Part shown: one piece after another, positions 41,727-49,777 of the stretch
How the letters are laid out: every line of letters begins with the position of its first letter
Numbering within the stretch: position 1 is the stretch's first letter
NCBI RefSeq assembly: GCF_900100205.1
Contig: NZ_FNEQ01000011.1
Location: 205,321 to 269,320, forward strand
From: Duganella sp. OV510
GTDB lineage: Bacteria > Pseudomonadota > Gammaproteobacteria > Burkholderiales > Burkholderiaceae_D
DNA: 64,000 nt
Direction: 5' to 3'
Notes under the pieces: generated by a model
The model's database searches: none
What the model saw: only the letters and a program-made list of their open reading frames with translations
What the model was told of the DNA's origin: nothing
Program-made: the position numbers and the translations under genes

Positions 41727-43823
41727 GTGAGCCATCCAACTCCTTCTCTGCCGGTGGCTTCCGAGCCGGCCGGCGCGCCGTTCGATCCGGCGGCGCTGGC
41801 GCGGCTGGCGAATGCGCTGTTCCAGGCCGGGCCTGATGCGAGCCCGGCCGGTTCCACTGGCGGCTTCGGCCCGGCCGGTGCGCATGCGCCCGGCGTGTCC
41901 GGCGCGCCGGCGCCTGTCGCGCCATTGGGCACACCGCTGGGCGTGCATGGCGTGCAGGCGCCGGCCAATATCGCGCCACCGGGTTCGCCGCTGGCCAGCC
42001 CGGCCGGACTGGGCCCCAACGTGCCGGGTACGCCGATACCGCAAGGCCAGGTGCCGGGCACCAATCTGATACCCGCCTCGCCGACGCAGGTGCTGTCGCT
42101 GGGCAATCGGGCACCGGCATTGGCGCCGGCCGCACCAGCCGGCAACGGCGCGCCGGACAAGGTGTACAGCACGCTGCCGGGCTATGAGCCACGCAGCGGC
42201 AGCGCCGTGCTGGGCGTGCCGGAAGCCGTGGGCGCGGATGCGCCATCGCACGGCGGATCGTCGCCGTTCTACTTCCTCAACGAGCGTTACGGCCAGTCGG
42301 GTACTGGCGTGCCGGCCGGCTACGCGGGTGCTGCCCATCCGGGTACCGTGCTGTCGGACAGCGAGGCGGCCGCTGCGTATCCGCCAGCGGCCAGCCTGCA
42401 CCCATCGCCATCGCTGGCGCTGCGCGGCTTGAGCGCGCCGCCAGCGACCGGGCTGCCGGGCACCGCGTCGCCGGTTGCCGGACCGTCGGCGACCGACCGT
42501 CCGCAATACTACTTTGTCGACGCCGTGGTCCTGCCCAGCGGCTACGTCACGCCAGCCAAGCCGCATCCACACGGCAGCGTGCCGCTGGCCAGCGGCGACC
42601 GCCATCCACCGTTCGACGTGCAGGCGATCCGCCGCGACTTTCCGATCCTGCAGGAGCGCGTGAACGGCCGCCAGCTGGTCTGGTTCGACAATGCCGCCAC
42701 CACGCACAAGCCGCAATCGGTGATCGACCGCATCAGCTACTTCTACGCGCACGAGAACTCCAACATCCACCGCGCCGCGCACGAACTGGCGGCGCGCGCC
42801 ACGGATGCCTACGAGGGCGCGCGGGAACGTGTGAAACGCTTCATCAACGCGCCGGAAGTGAACGAAGTCATCTTCGTGCGCGGCACCACGGAAGCGATCA
42901 ACCTGGTGGCGAAAAGCTGGGGCGCGCAGCACATCGGCGAAGGCGACGAAATCATCGTCTCCAACCTGGAACACCATGCCAACATCGTCCCCTGGCAGCA
43001 ACTGGCTGCGGCCAAGGGCGCTAAACTGCGCGTGATACCCGTGGATGACAGCGGCCAGATCCTGCTCGACGAATACCGCAAGCTGCTGAACGACCGCACC
43101 AAACTGGTAGCAGTGACGCAGGTATCGAACGCGCTGGGCACGATCACGCCGATCAAGGAAATCGTCGAACTGGCGCACCGTGCCGGCGCCAAAGCCTTGG
43201 TCGACGGCGCGCAATCGATCTCGCACATGCGGGTGGACGTGCAAGACCTGGGCGCCGACTTCTTCGTCTTCTCCGGCCACAAGGTATTCGGGCCGACCGG
43301 CATCGGCGTGGTGTGGGGCAAGCGCGAAGTGCTGGAAGACATGCCGCCATGGCAGGGCGGCGGCAATATGATCGCCGACGTCACGTTTGAAAAAACGGTA
43401 TTCCAGCCGATTCCCAACAAGTTCGAAGCCGGCACTGGCAACATCGCCGACGCGGTTGGCCTGGGCGCCGCCATCGACTACGTCAACCGCGTGGGCATCG
43501 AAAACATCGCCCGCTACGAGAACGACTTGCTGGTCTACGGCACCGAGCAGCTGCGCAGCATCAAAGGCGTGCGCCTGATCGGCACGGCGGCCGACAAGGC
43601 CAGCGTGATGTCCTTCGTGCTGGCCGGCTACAGCACCGAAGAAGTAGGACACGCACTGAACGACGAAGGCATCGCCGTGCGCACGGGCCACCACTGCGCG
43701 CAACCGATCCTGCGTCGCTTCGGCGTTGAAACCACGGTCCGCCCGTCACTGGCGTTCTACAACACCTACGACGAAATCGACCGCCTGGCGACAGTGATCC
43801 GCCGCCTCGCCGGCCAACGCTAG
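41727..43823 (+). CDS. Family 2A encapsulin cargo: cysteine desulfurase with long disordered N-terminal targeting domain
   Basis: A 698-residue SufS-like PLP enzyme preceded by about 295 Ala/Pro/Gly-rich residues. The catalytic part starts near residue 297 (FDVQAIRRDFPILQERVNG), with the PLP lysine Lys519 in FSGHKVFGPTG and the persulfide cysteine Cys657 in RTGHHCAQPI. It releases sulfur from cysteine as an enzyme persulfide. The N-domain has short conserved-looking islands (FDPAALARLANALFQ, VYSTLPGYEP, SPFYFLNERYG, QYYFVDAVVLP) that presumably dock on the shell interior. The GTG start lies eight bases after the encapsulin stop; no internal Met is available before the catalytic part. Confidence 0.93.
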   Translation: MSHPTPSLPVASEPAGAPFDPAALARLANALFQAGPDASPAGSTGGFGPAGAHAPGVSGAPAPVAPLGTPLGVHGVQAPANIAPPGSPLASPAGLGPNVPGTPIPQGQVPGTNLIPASPTQVLSLGNRAPALAPAAPAGNGAPDKVYSTLPGYEPRSGSAVLGVPEAVGADAPSHGGSSPFYFLNERYGQSGTGVPAGYAGAAHPGTVLSDSEAAAAYPPAASLHPSPSLALRGLSAPPATGLPGTASPVAGPSATDRPQYYFVDAVVLPSGYVTPAKPHPHGSVPLASGDRHPPFDVQAIRRDFPILQERVNGRQLVWFDNAATTHKPQSVIDRISYFYAHENSNIHRAAHELAARATDAYEGARERVKRFINAPEVNEVIFVRGTTEAINLVAKSWGAQHIGEGDEIIVSNLEHHANIVPWQQLAAAKGAKLRVIPVDDSGQILLDEYRKLLNDRTKLVAVTQVSNALGTITPIKEIVELAHRAGAKALVDGAQSISHMRVDVQDLGADFFVFSGHKVFGPTGIGVVWGKREVLEDMPPWQGGGNMIADVTFEKTVFQPIPNKFEAGTGNIADAVGLGAAIDYVNRVGIENIARYENDLLVYGTEQLRSIKGVRLIGTAADKASVMSFVLAGYSTEEVGHALNDEGIAVRTGHHCAQPILRRFGVETTVRPSLAFYNTYDEIDRLATVIRRLAGQR

Positions 43824-43837
43824 TAAAACCGCAAAAT

Positions 43838-43916
43838 CGGGGTCAGTTCTGCCAAACGTACACGGCCTCAACCGCTTAGCGGTTGAGGCCGTGTACGTTT
43901 GGCAGAACTGACCCCG
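43838..43916. repeat. 79-bp palindromic repeat, overlapping the 3' end of a convergent gene
   Basis: Perfect 39-base arms about a single central base; begins CGGGGTCAGTTCTGCCAAAC and extends inward with CGGCCTCAACCGCT. The outer part is the same as in the 38904 element. It starts 15 bases after the desulfurase stop and encodes the last residues of the minus-strand gene. Confidence 0.85.
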
Positions 43917-44484
43917 GAGGCTGATCCTTCTTTGGCGGACGGTTGCGGATGGCGCCGATCTGTTTGAGTTCCTTGTCGCTGGCGTTGGCCAGCAGCGCTT
44001 CGTGCGCCTTGCCCAGTTCGATGTAGTGCACTTGCTCCGGCGTCAGCGCATTGCCGCGCAGCGCCCAGCTGGTGAGCGCGCCGGTGGCCAGGCAGCAGAG
44101 CAGGACCAGCACGGTGTAGACGGCGATCCAGCCGCCGGTCTTGAATTGCAGGATGTTGAGTGACAGGCTGGTCTTGCGCGCCGCTTCGGTGGCCTCCTGC
44201 AACTGGCCGACCATGCCGGTGACCGCCGCCTGCGTGGCAAGCGTGGCGGCCGCGCTGGCCTGGGCGCCGGCGTCGTGCGCCAGTTGTTGCGCTTCGGCGT
44301 TGATGCGCACCGCTTCGGCGATCTTGCCGTCAATCTGGCTCAGGCCGGCATTGGCCAGCCGCACCAGCTTGTCGCAATTGGCGATCTGCCGCGTGACATT
44401 GGCCACCTCGCCGTGGAAGCGGTCTACCTCCTTGGCGTGGGCGTCGAGCTTGTCGTTGAAAAGGTCGAGTTCAGCTTGGTTCAT
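43876..44484 (-). CDS. Coiled-coil membrane protein with repeat-derived C-terminus
   Basis: A 202-residue protein. Residues 1-110 are Ala/Gln/Asp-rich with coiled-coil character (KLDAHAKEVDRFHGEVANV), and one membrane helix lies about 117-140 (GWIAVYTVLVLLCCLATGAL). The last residues SVLPNVHGLNR are read from the 79-bp palindrome, and the stop codon lies at its centre, so the original C-terminus was probably replaced when the repeat arrived. Function unknown. It is convergent with the desulfurase gene and upstream of nothing obvious in its operon. Confidence 0.7.
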   Translation of the reverse strand: MNQAELDLFNDKLDAHAKEVDRFHGEVANVTRQIANCDKLVRLANAGLSQIDGKIAEAVRINAEAQQLAHDAGAQASAAATLATQAAVTGMVGQLQEATEAARKTSLSLNILQFKTGGWIAVYTVLVLLCCLATGALTSWALRGNALTPEQVHYIELGKAHEALLANASDKELKQIGAIRNRPPKKDQPPGSVLPNVHGLNR

Positions 44485-44544
44485 GGCGCGGCCGGCGATT
44501 AGACGATGTTGCCATCATACATCGCCGCCGCGCCCTTGTATCAC

Positions 44545-46494
44545 TTAGCCCAAGGTCAGCGTCAGCGCGGTGGCGCCGTAGTTGGCGGTGACGTTGCTGA
44601 AACCATCCACCGTGATGGTGTTGAATTTGCCTTTCAGGCTGCCGGCGCTGATGACATTCAACACATCGCCCGCTTTCGGCTTGTAGCCGTTGGCGAACTT
44701 GATGCGCAGCGTGCCGCCGGCGATGGTGGCGGTGCCGCCCACCGTCAGCGTGCCCTGGCTGCCGGCAGCGGCGGCGCCGATGTCCAGTTCCAGCGTGGTG
44801 CTGCCGCTCAGCTGGGTGTACTTGCCGCTCAGCTTCAGTGCCGACGGCGCGTTGGCCACCAGCGTGCCGCCGCTGTTGTAGACATCACCGGCGCCGAAGG
44901 CGGCCACCGAATCGCCCTGCAGCGTGCCGGCGCTCAGCTCGGTGCCGCCGGTCCAGGTGTTGGCGCCAGCCAGCTTCAGCGTGCCCGATCCCTGCTTGAC
45001 CAGTTTGCCCGCACCGCTGATGTCGTTGCGCCAGCGGTCGACCGCATTGAAGCCGCCCTTGCTGGCGTCCATGACGATGGTGACGTTGCCGCTGAACGCG
45101 GCGTAGCCGTCGGCTGCCGCAAACAGGTTCAGGCGCCCCCAGCCCTCAGCATCGTCCATCACCGGGTAGCCGGATGCCAGCGCGGTGGTTTTCAGCACCA
45201 CGCGGCGTTGCGCGTCGCTCAGGTAGGGCTGGCGGGTTTCCAGCAGCACCTCGGCGCCCTTCGGCACGGCGACAGCGGCGTTGGTGGCGGCGATCTGCGC
45301 GAAGCCGTAGGTGCTGCGGCGAAGGTAGTTGGCCTTGTTGGTGGCGTAGTTGGCGAAGCGGTCGTTGGCCACGGTGCCCGATTGCGCGTACGTAGCGAAG
45401 GTGTCGGCGGTGGTGTTGGTGGCGGCCATCAGCGCGGTGTGCGCCTGTGCCACGGCGGCGGTTTTCTTGGCGGCGTTGGCTGGATCGGCCAGGTTGGCGG
45501 CGGCGCTGGCCTGGCCGAGCATGCGGCCGCTGACCACGTCCAGCGGCGAGTGCATGCCGGCCAGGACGCGCATCTCACCCAGCTCCAGGCCACGGCTCAG
45601 CATTTCCTGATAGCGCTCCGGCACCGCATAGGCCATGGCGACGGCGTCGCGCACCGCTTCGGCGGTGTGGCCGCTGGTGAAGCCGCCATCGGTGGCCGGG
45701 GTGGCGCTCTTGGCCGGGACCAGCGCCGGCAGCAGCTGCACATTGCTGCTCCAGCGGTATGGACGGGCGTATTTGTAGAAGCGCTTGGCCGGTTCGGTGG
45801 AGGCGTTGTTGCCGACCAGGTTGACCAGGTCGACCACGCTGCCGAAAGTGGCGTTGGCGCTGCCGGCCACGCCGGTGTTGTTGCCGCCATCGTTGTAGAG
45901 CTTGGAGGTGGCGTCCGCCGCGACGTCGGTGATGGTGGTGGTTTGCTGCGCGGCCGCGCGCCAGGCGGCAGTCAGCGGGCCCATGCCGTCGGTGATGCTG
46001 TAGCCCTTGCCACGGCGGTCGTCCAGGTAGGCTTGCACGGCCTGCTCGGCGCTGCGGTTGGTGGTGGCTTTGATGACGTAGTCGATATTCGCCTGGTGGA
46101 CAGCGGCGTTGACTACGGTGCCGTCCGGGTTGCCGTCGTTGGGCACGCCGGTCCAGGCCGAGGCCACCACGGCCGGGAAGTTGTCGACCGCTGGCGCGGT
46201 GACACCAGCGTCGACGATTTCGGTCAGCGGTTTCCAGATGTTGAGCATGCCGCCCAGGATGCGCACGCCAGCGTTGGTGGCCAGCGTGGCGTAGCGGGCG
46301 TCGCCGCGCTGATTGGTAGCGACGGTGTCGACAAAGGCGGTAGCACTGGGCACGGCAACCACTTCGGCCGCGCCCTGGTCGGCTGGCGCTGCTGGAACGA
46401 CCAATGGTTCGTCATGATCGGAACCACCACAGGCGCTCAGCGCGGCGGCGATGCTCAGGGCCAGGATCAGGGGGCGGGCAGGGAGGAGTTGCAT
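44545..46494 (-). CDS. PAP2/vanadium-haloperoxidase-type phosphatase lipoprotein with autotransporter-like strand repeat
   Basis: A 649-residue lipoprotein (lipobox LSACGGS near residue 22). The PAP2 phosphatase motifs are in order: K-x6-RP in KRFYKYARPYRW (about 240), SGH in GGFTSGHTAEA (about 272) and R-x5-H-x3-D in RVLAGMHSPLDVVSG (about 308). A C-terminal region (about 480-649) has an autotransporter-associated beta-strand repeat (GTLKLAGANTWTGGTELSAG). It probably dephosphorylates a lipid or phosphate ester at the cell surface, as class A acid phosphatases do. No translocation barrel is visible at the C-terminus. Confidence 0.85.
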   Translation of the reverse strand: MQLLPARPLILALSIAAALSACGGSDHDEPLVVPAAPADQGAAEVVAVPSATAFVDTVATNQRGDARYATLATNAGVRILGGMLNIWKPLTEIVDAGVTAPAVDNFPAVVASAWTGVPNDGNPDGTVVNAAVHQANIDYVIKATTNRSAEQAVQAYLDDRRGKGYSITDGMGPLTAAWRAAAQQTTTITDVAADATSKLYNDGGNNTGVAGSANATFGSVVDLVNLVGNNASTEPAKRFYKYARPYRWSSNVQLLPALVPAKSATPATDGGFTSGHTAEAVRDAVAMAYAVPERYQEMLSRGLELGEMRVLAGMHSPLDVVSGRMLGQASAAANLADPANAAKKTAAVAQAHTALMAATNTTADTFATYAQSGTVANDRFANYATNKANYLRRSTYGFAQIAATNAAVAVPKGAEVLLETRQPYLSDAQRRVVLKTTALASGYPVMDDAEGWGRLNLFAAADGYAAFSGNVTIVMDASKGGFNAVDRWRNDISGAGKLVKQGSGTLKLAGANTWTGGTELSAGTLQGDSVAAFGAGDVYNSGGTLVANAPSALKLSGKYTQLSGSTTLELDIGAAAAGSQGTLTVGGTATIAGGTLRIKFANGYKPKAGDVLNVISAGSLKGKFNTITVDGFSNVTANYGATALTLTLG

Positions 46495-46673
46495 GTCAGT
46501 ATCCGAGGATTAGTTGGAAAAAGGCCACAGCGTAATGAGCGGATATGACAGGGTTGTTACGTGGCGGCGATGGGATCGCTTCCATATGAAAATATTGTGG
46601 ATCGATGCAATTTACAACTGGCGGTTGTTTCAGTATCCCAAAAGGCTAGTGTTATCAAGCGTACATACCTCGT

Positions 46674-46679
46674 TATAGT
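46674..46679 (+). promoter_or_regulatory. Likely -10 element for the isoquinoline oxidoreductase-like operon
   Basis: TATAGT lies at the end of the 211-base gap between divergent genes, with TTATCA 16 bases further upstream as a weak -35. GGGGAGA at 46694-46700 is the ribosome binding site. The remaining gap shows no small gene. Confidence 0.35.
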
Positions 46680-46705
46680 GCAGTTTTGACACCGGGGAGA
46701 CACTG

Positions 46706-47176
46706 ATGATCAAGCTGACTATCAATGGCAAGCCGCGCACATTCGATGTGCCGGGCGACATGCCGCTGCTGTGGGTGCTGCGCGACGAGGCGCACATGAC
46801 GGGCACCAAGTTCGGTTGCGGCATGGCGCTGTGCGGCGCCTGCACCGTGCATGTGGATGGCGAGGCCACGCGTTCCTGCGTGCTGCCGGTATCGGCGGTG
46901 GCGGGCAAGAAGATCACCACCATCGAGGGCATCGGCGCGACGCCGGCCGGCAAGGCGACCCAGGCCGCGTGGCTGAAGGTGGAGGTGGTGCAGTGTGGCT
47001 ACTGTCAGTCCGGGCAGATCATGTCGGCCTGCGCACTGATCGCCAAGAACCGCCAGCCGACCGACGCCGATATCGACGACGCCATGGCCGGCAATATCTG
47101 CCGCTGTGGCACCTATAGCCGCATCCGCGAAGCGATCAAGGATGCCGCCGCATCGCCACTGCTGAAAGGAGCATGA
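46706..47176 (+). CDS. (2Fe-2S)-binding subunit of an aldehyde/isoquinoline oxidoreductase-type molybdoenzyme
   Basis: A 156-residue iron-sulfur subunit. The plant-type [2Fe-2S] cysteines are in FGCGMALCGACTV (about residues 39-51), and the second cluster is in VVQCGYCQSGQIM and GNICRCGTY. This is the two-domain small subunit of the xanthine dehydrogenase family, IorA-like. It overlaps the large subunit gene by four bases. It passes electrons from the molybdenum centre to an unknown, probably cytochrome, acceptor. Confidence 0.93.
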   Translation: MIKLTINGKPRTFDVPGDMPLLWVLRDEAHMTGTKFGCGMALCGACTVHVDGEATRSCVLPVSAVAGKKITTIEGIGATPAGKATQAAWLKVEVVQCGYCQSGQIMSACALIAKNRQPTDADIDDAMAGNICRCGTYSRIREAIKDAAASPLLKGA

Positions 47177-49329
47177 GCATGAATACTCCTTACGCACCAG
47201 GCACGGTGTCGCGCCGCAGTTTCCTGAAAGTGGCCGCAGCAGCGGGCGGCAGCCTGATGGTCGGCTTCTGGCCGGTCGAGGGCGAGGCGGCTGCGGCCAC
47301 TGCGGCCGATCTCAACGCCTTCATCGCCATCGGCGCCGATGACAGCATCGTGCTGACCATGCCGAAAGTGGAAATGGGCCAGGGTACTTACACGTCGATT
47401 CCGATGCTGATCGCCGAGGAGCTGGAGGTCGACCTGGACAAGATCCAGTTGCGCCACGCGCCGCCCAACGCCAAAGTGTATGGCGCGCCGTTCGGCGATC
47501 AGTTCACCGGCGGCTCGCTGACTATTCGCCTGATGTATGAACCGATGCGCCAGACCGGCGCCGCCGCGCGCATGGTGCTGGTGCAGGCTGCCGCCAACGA
47601 GTGGAAAGTACCGGCCGACAGCTGCCGCGCCGAACACGGCGAAGTGGTGCACGCGGCCAGCGGCCGCCGCGTCAAGTACGGCAAGCTGGTGGCAGCGGCC
47701 AGCCAGATCGCCGTGCCGGAAAAAATCGCGTTGAAAGATCCGAAGGATTTCAAGCTGGTCGGCAAACCAGCCAAGCGCCTGGACGCCAAGGGCAAGACCG
47801 ACGGCAGCGCCATGTTCGGCATCGATGCGCAGGCCAAGGGCCTGAAGGTGGCGGTGGTGGCGGCCAGCCCGGTCATCGGCGGCAAGCTTAAATCCGTCAA
47901 CGACGCCAAGGCGCGCAAGCTGCGCGGCGTGCGCCAGGTGGTCAAGCTGGATAATGCGGTGGCTGTGGTGGCGGATAACTATTGGTACGCCAAACAGGGC
48001 CTGGCCGCGCTGGACATCGTCTGGGACGAAGGCAAGTACGCCAGGCTGACCACCGACGATGTGCGCAACACCATGGTGGCGGCGCTGAAGAAGCCCGGCC
48101 ACATCGCCCGCAACGATGGTGACGCCTCGAAGGCGCTGGCGGCCGACGGCAAGCGCGTGGAAGCGCTGTACATCAATCCGATGCTGGCGCATGCCACGAT
48201 GGAGCCGATGAATTGCACCGTCCACGTGAAGGGTGACGGCACGGCGGAAATCTGGACCGGCTCGCAGGTGCCGGCGCGCGCCCGCGACGACGCGGCCAAG
48301 GTGCTGGGACTGGCGCCGGAAAAGGTCACGCTGCACAACCACTACATCGGCGGCGGCTTTGGCCGCAGGCTGTACACCGATTACGTGACGCAGGCGGCGG
48401 CGGTGGCCAAGCAGGTCAAGGGTCCGGTGAAGCTGGTGTGGAGCCGCGAGGAAGATATCCAGCATTGCCTGTTCCGCGGCCTGTATGCGCACTCGGTGTC
48501 GGCGTCGCTGGATGCGCAGGGCAAGCCGGTGGCGTTCTCGCACAAGATCGCCGGGCCATCCAACCTGGCGGCGTTCGCGCCCGGCTGGCTGAAGGACGGG
48601 CTGGATATCGACAACGTCGAAGGTTCGGACATCTTCTCGTACGACATCCCGAACATGCGCAGCGAGTACACGCAGGAAGACGGCCCGGTGCCGACAGCAT
48701 TCTGGCGCGGCGTCGGTCCGACCCGCAACATGACGGTGCTGGAAAGCTTCATGGACGAACTGGCGCTGAAGGCCGGGCAGGACCCGCTGGCATATCGATT
48801 GTCGCTGTTGAGCAAGCAGCCACGCGCTGCCGAGGTGTTGAAGGTGGCGGCGCAAAAGGCCGGCTGGGGCGAGAAGCTGCCGGCGCGCTCGGGACGTGGC
48901 ATCGCCTTGATGCGCGCCTGGGGCACCTATCTGGCGCAGGTGGTGGACGTGACGGTCAGCGATGACGGCGAAGTGGCGGTCAAGCGCGTGGTGTGCGCGG
49001 TGGATTGCGGCCAGGTGGTCAATCCGGATACCGTCGTGGCGCAGATCCAGAGCGGCATCAACTACGGACTGACGGCGGGGCTGTTTGGCGTCATCACGCT
49101 GAAGGATGGCCGCGTGGAGCAGAGCAACTTCCACGACTATCCGATCCTGCGCATGAGCCAGGCGCCGAAGATCGATGTGGTGCTGGTGCAGAGCAGCGAG
49201 GCGCCGGGCGGCATCGGCGAGCCGGGAACAGCCGGCGTCGGCGCGGCGCTGACCAACGCGGTGTTTGCTGCCACCGGCGTGAGGGTGCGCGAAATGCCGC
49301 TGCGCGCGGAGTTGTTGAAGAAGGTGTAA
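47173..49329 (+). CDS. Molybdopterin-binding subunit, isoquinoline 1-oxidoreductase beta-like
   Basis: A 718-residue xanthine dehydrogenase family large subunit. It has an N-terminal Tat signal (SRRSFLKVAAAAGGSLM about residues 12-28), so the enzyme is periplasmic, which fits the IorB/membrane aldehyde dehydrogenase group. Molybdopterin-family blocks include KVEMGQGTYTSIPMLIAEEL split at 60-79, HYIGGGFGRRLYTDYV and GEPGTAGVGAAL with the catalytic Glu in VGEPG-like position (here IGEPG). The substrate is unknown (N-heterocycle or aldehyde). Upstream FeS subunit is coupled; no FAD subunit is present, as expected for this group. Confidence 0.92.
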   Translation: MSMNTPYAPGTVSRRSFLKVAAAAGGSLMVGFWPVEGEAAAATAADLNAFIAIGADDSIVLTMPKVEMGQGTYTSIPMLIAEELEVDLDKIQLRHAPPNAKVYGAPFGDQFTGGSLTIRLMYEPMRQTGAAARMVLVQAAANEWKVPADSCRAEHGEVVHAASGRRVKYGKLVAAASQIAVPEKIALKDPKDFKLVGKPAKRLDAKGKTDGSAMFGIDAQAKGLKVAVVAASPVIGGKLKSVNDAKARKLRGVRQVVKLDNAVAVVADNYWYAKQGLAALDIVWDEGKYARLTTDDVRNTMVAALKKPGHIARNDGDASKALAADGKRVEALYINPMLAHATMEPMNCTVHVKGDGTAEIWTGSQVPARARDDAAKVLGLAPEKVTLHNHYIGGGFGRRLYTDYVTQAAAVAKQVKGPVKLVWSREEDIQHCLFRGLYAHSVSASLDAQGKPVAFSHKIAGPSNLAAFAPGWLKDGLDIDNVEGSDIFSYDIPNMRSEYTQEDGPVPTAFWRGVGPTRNMTVLESFMDELALKAGQDPLAYRLSLLSKQPRAAEVLKVAAQKAGWGEKLPARSGRGIALMRAWGTYLAQVVDVTVSDDGEVAVKRVVCAVDCGQVVNPDTVVAQIQSGINYGLTAGLFGVITLKDGRVEQSNFHDYPILRMSQAPKIDVVLVQSSEAPGGIGEPGTAGVGAALTNAVFAATGVRVREMPLRAELLKKV

Positions 49330-49364
49330 AAGCACGGTCGGCGGCAGGCTGCTACAATAGCCTG

Positions 49365-49709
49365 ATGAAGAGGCTCTTGCTCATCCTGCTGCTGACGATA
49401 CTACCGATCCAGTATTCCTGGTCGATGGCGGCCGTCTATTGCCAGCACGAGTCGAGCAAGGTCACGCACTTCGGCCACCATGGCCATGAGCACCAGGCGC
49501 AGGCCGGTGACGATGACACGGGCAGCGGCAAGCTGTCCAAGCATGGCGATTGCGAAGTATGCCATCACGCGGTGCAGGCTTCGGTGCCGGTTGCCGATGG
49601 CGTGCTGACGGCGGCGCCAACCGCCGCGTATGCGCCGCCGGGCGCATTGCATTATCACTCCTATATCGCCGACGGGCCGCCACGGCCCAACTGGTCCTTC
49701 GCCGCTTGA
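49365..49709 (+). CDS. czcI: CzcI-like periplasmic metal-efflux accessory protein
   Basis: A 114-residue protein with a signal peptide (about 1-20) and clustered metal ligands (HFGHHGHEHQ about residues 35-44 and HGDCEVCHH about 60-68). It sits at the head of czcCBA, the position of CzcI in betaproteobacterial cobalt-zinc-cadmium loci, where it modulates the efflux system. The start at 49365 (MKRLLLILLLTILP) is chosen since the longer frame lies inside the molybdoenzyme gene. Confidence 0.85.
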   Translation: MKRLLLILLLTILPIQYSWSMAAVYCQHESSKVTHFGHHGHEHQAQAGDDDTGSGKLSKHGDCEVCHHAVQASVPVADGVLTAAPTAAYAPPGALHYHSYIADGPPRPNWSFAA

Positions 49710-49777
49710 CGCGGCGAGGCCTGATCTTTTCCCTTTCACGTCTCGTCGAATTCCTTTGCTGTTAATCGGAGAATTCG

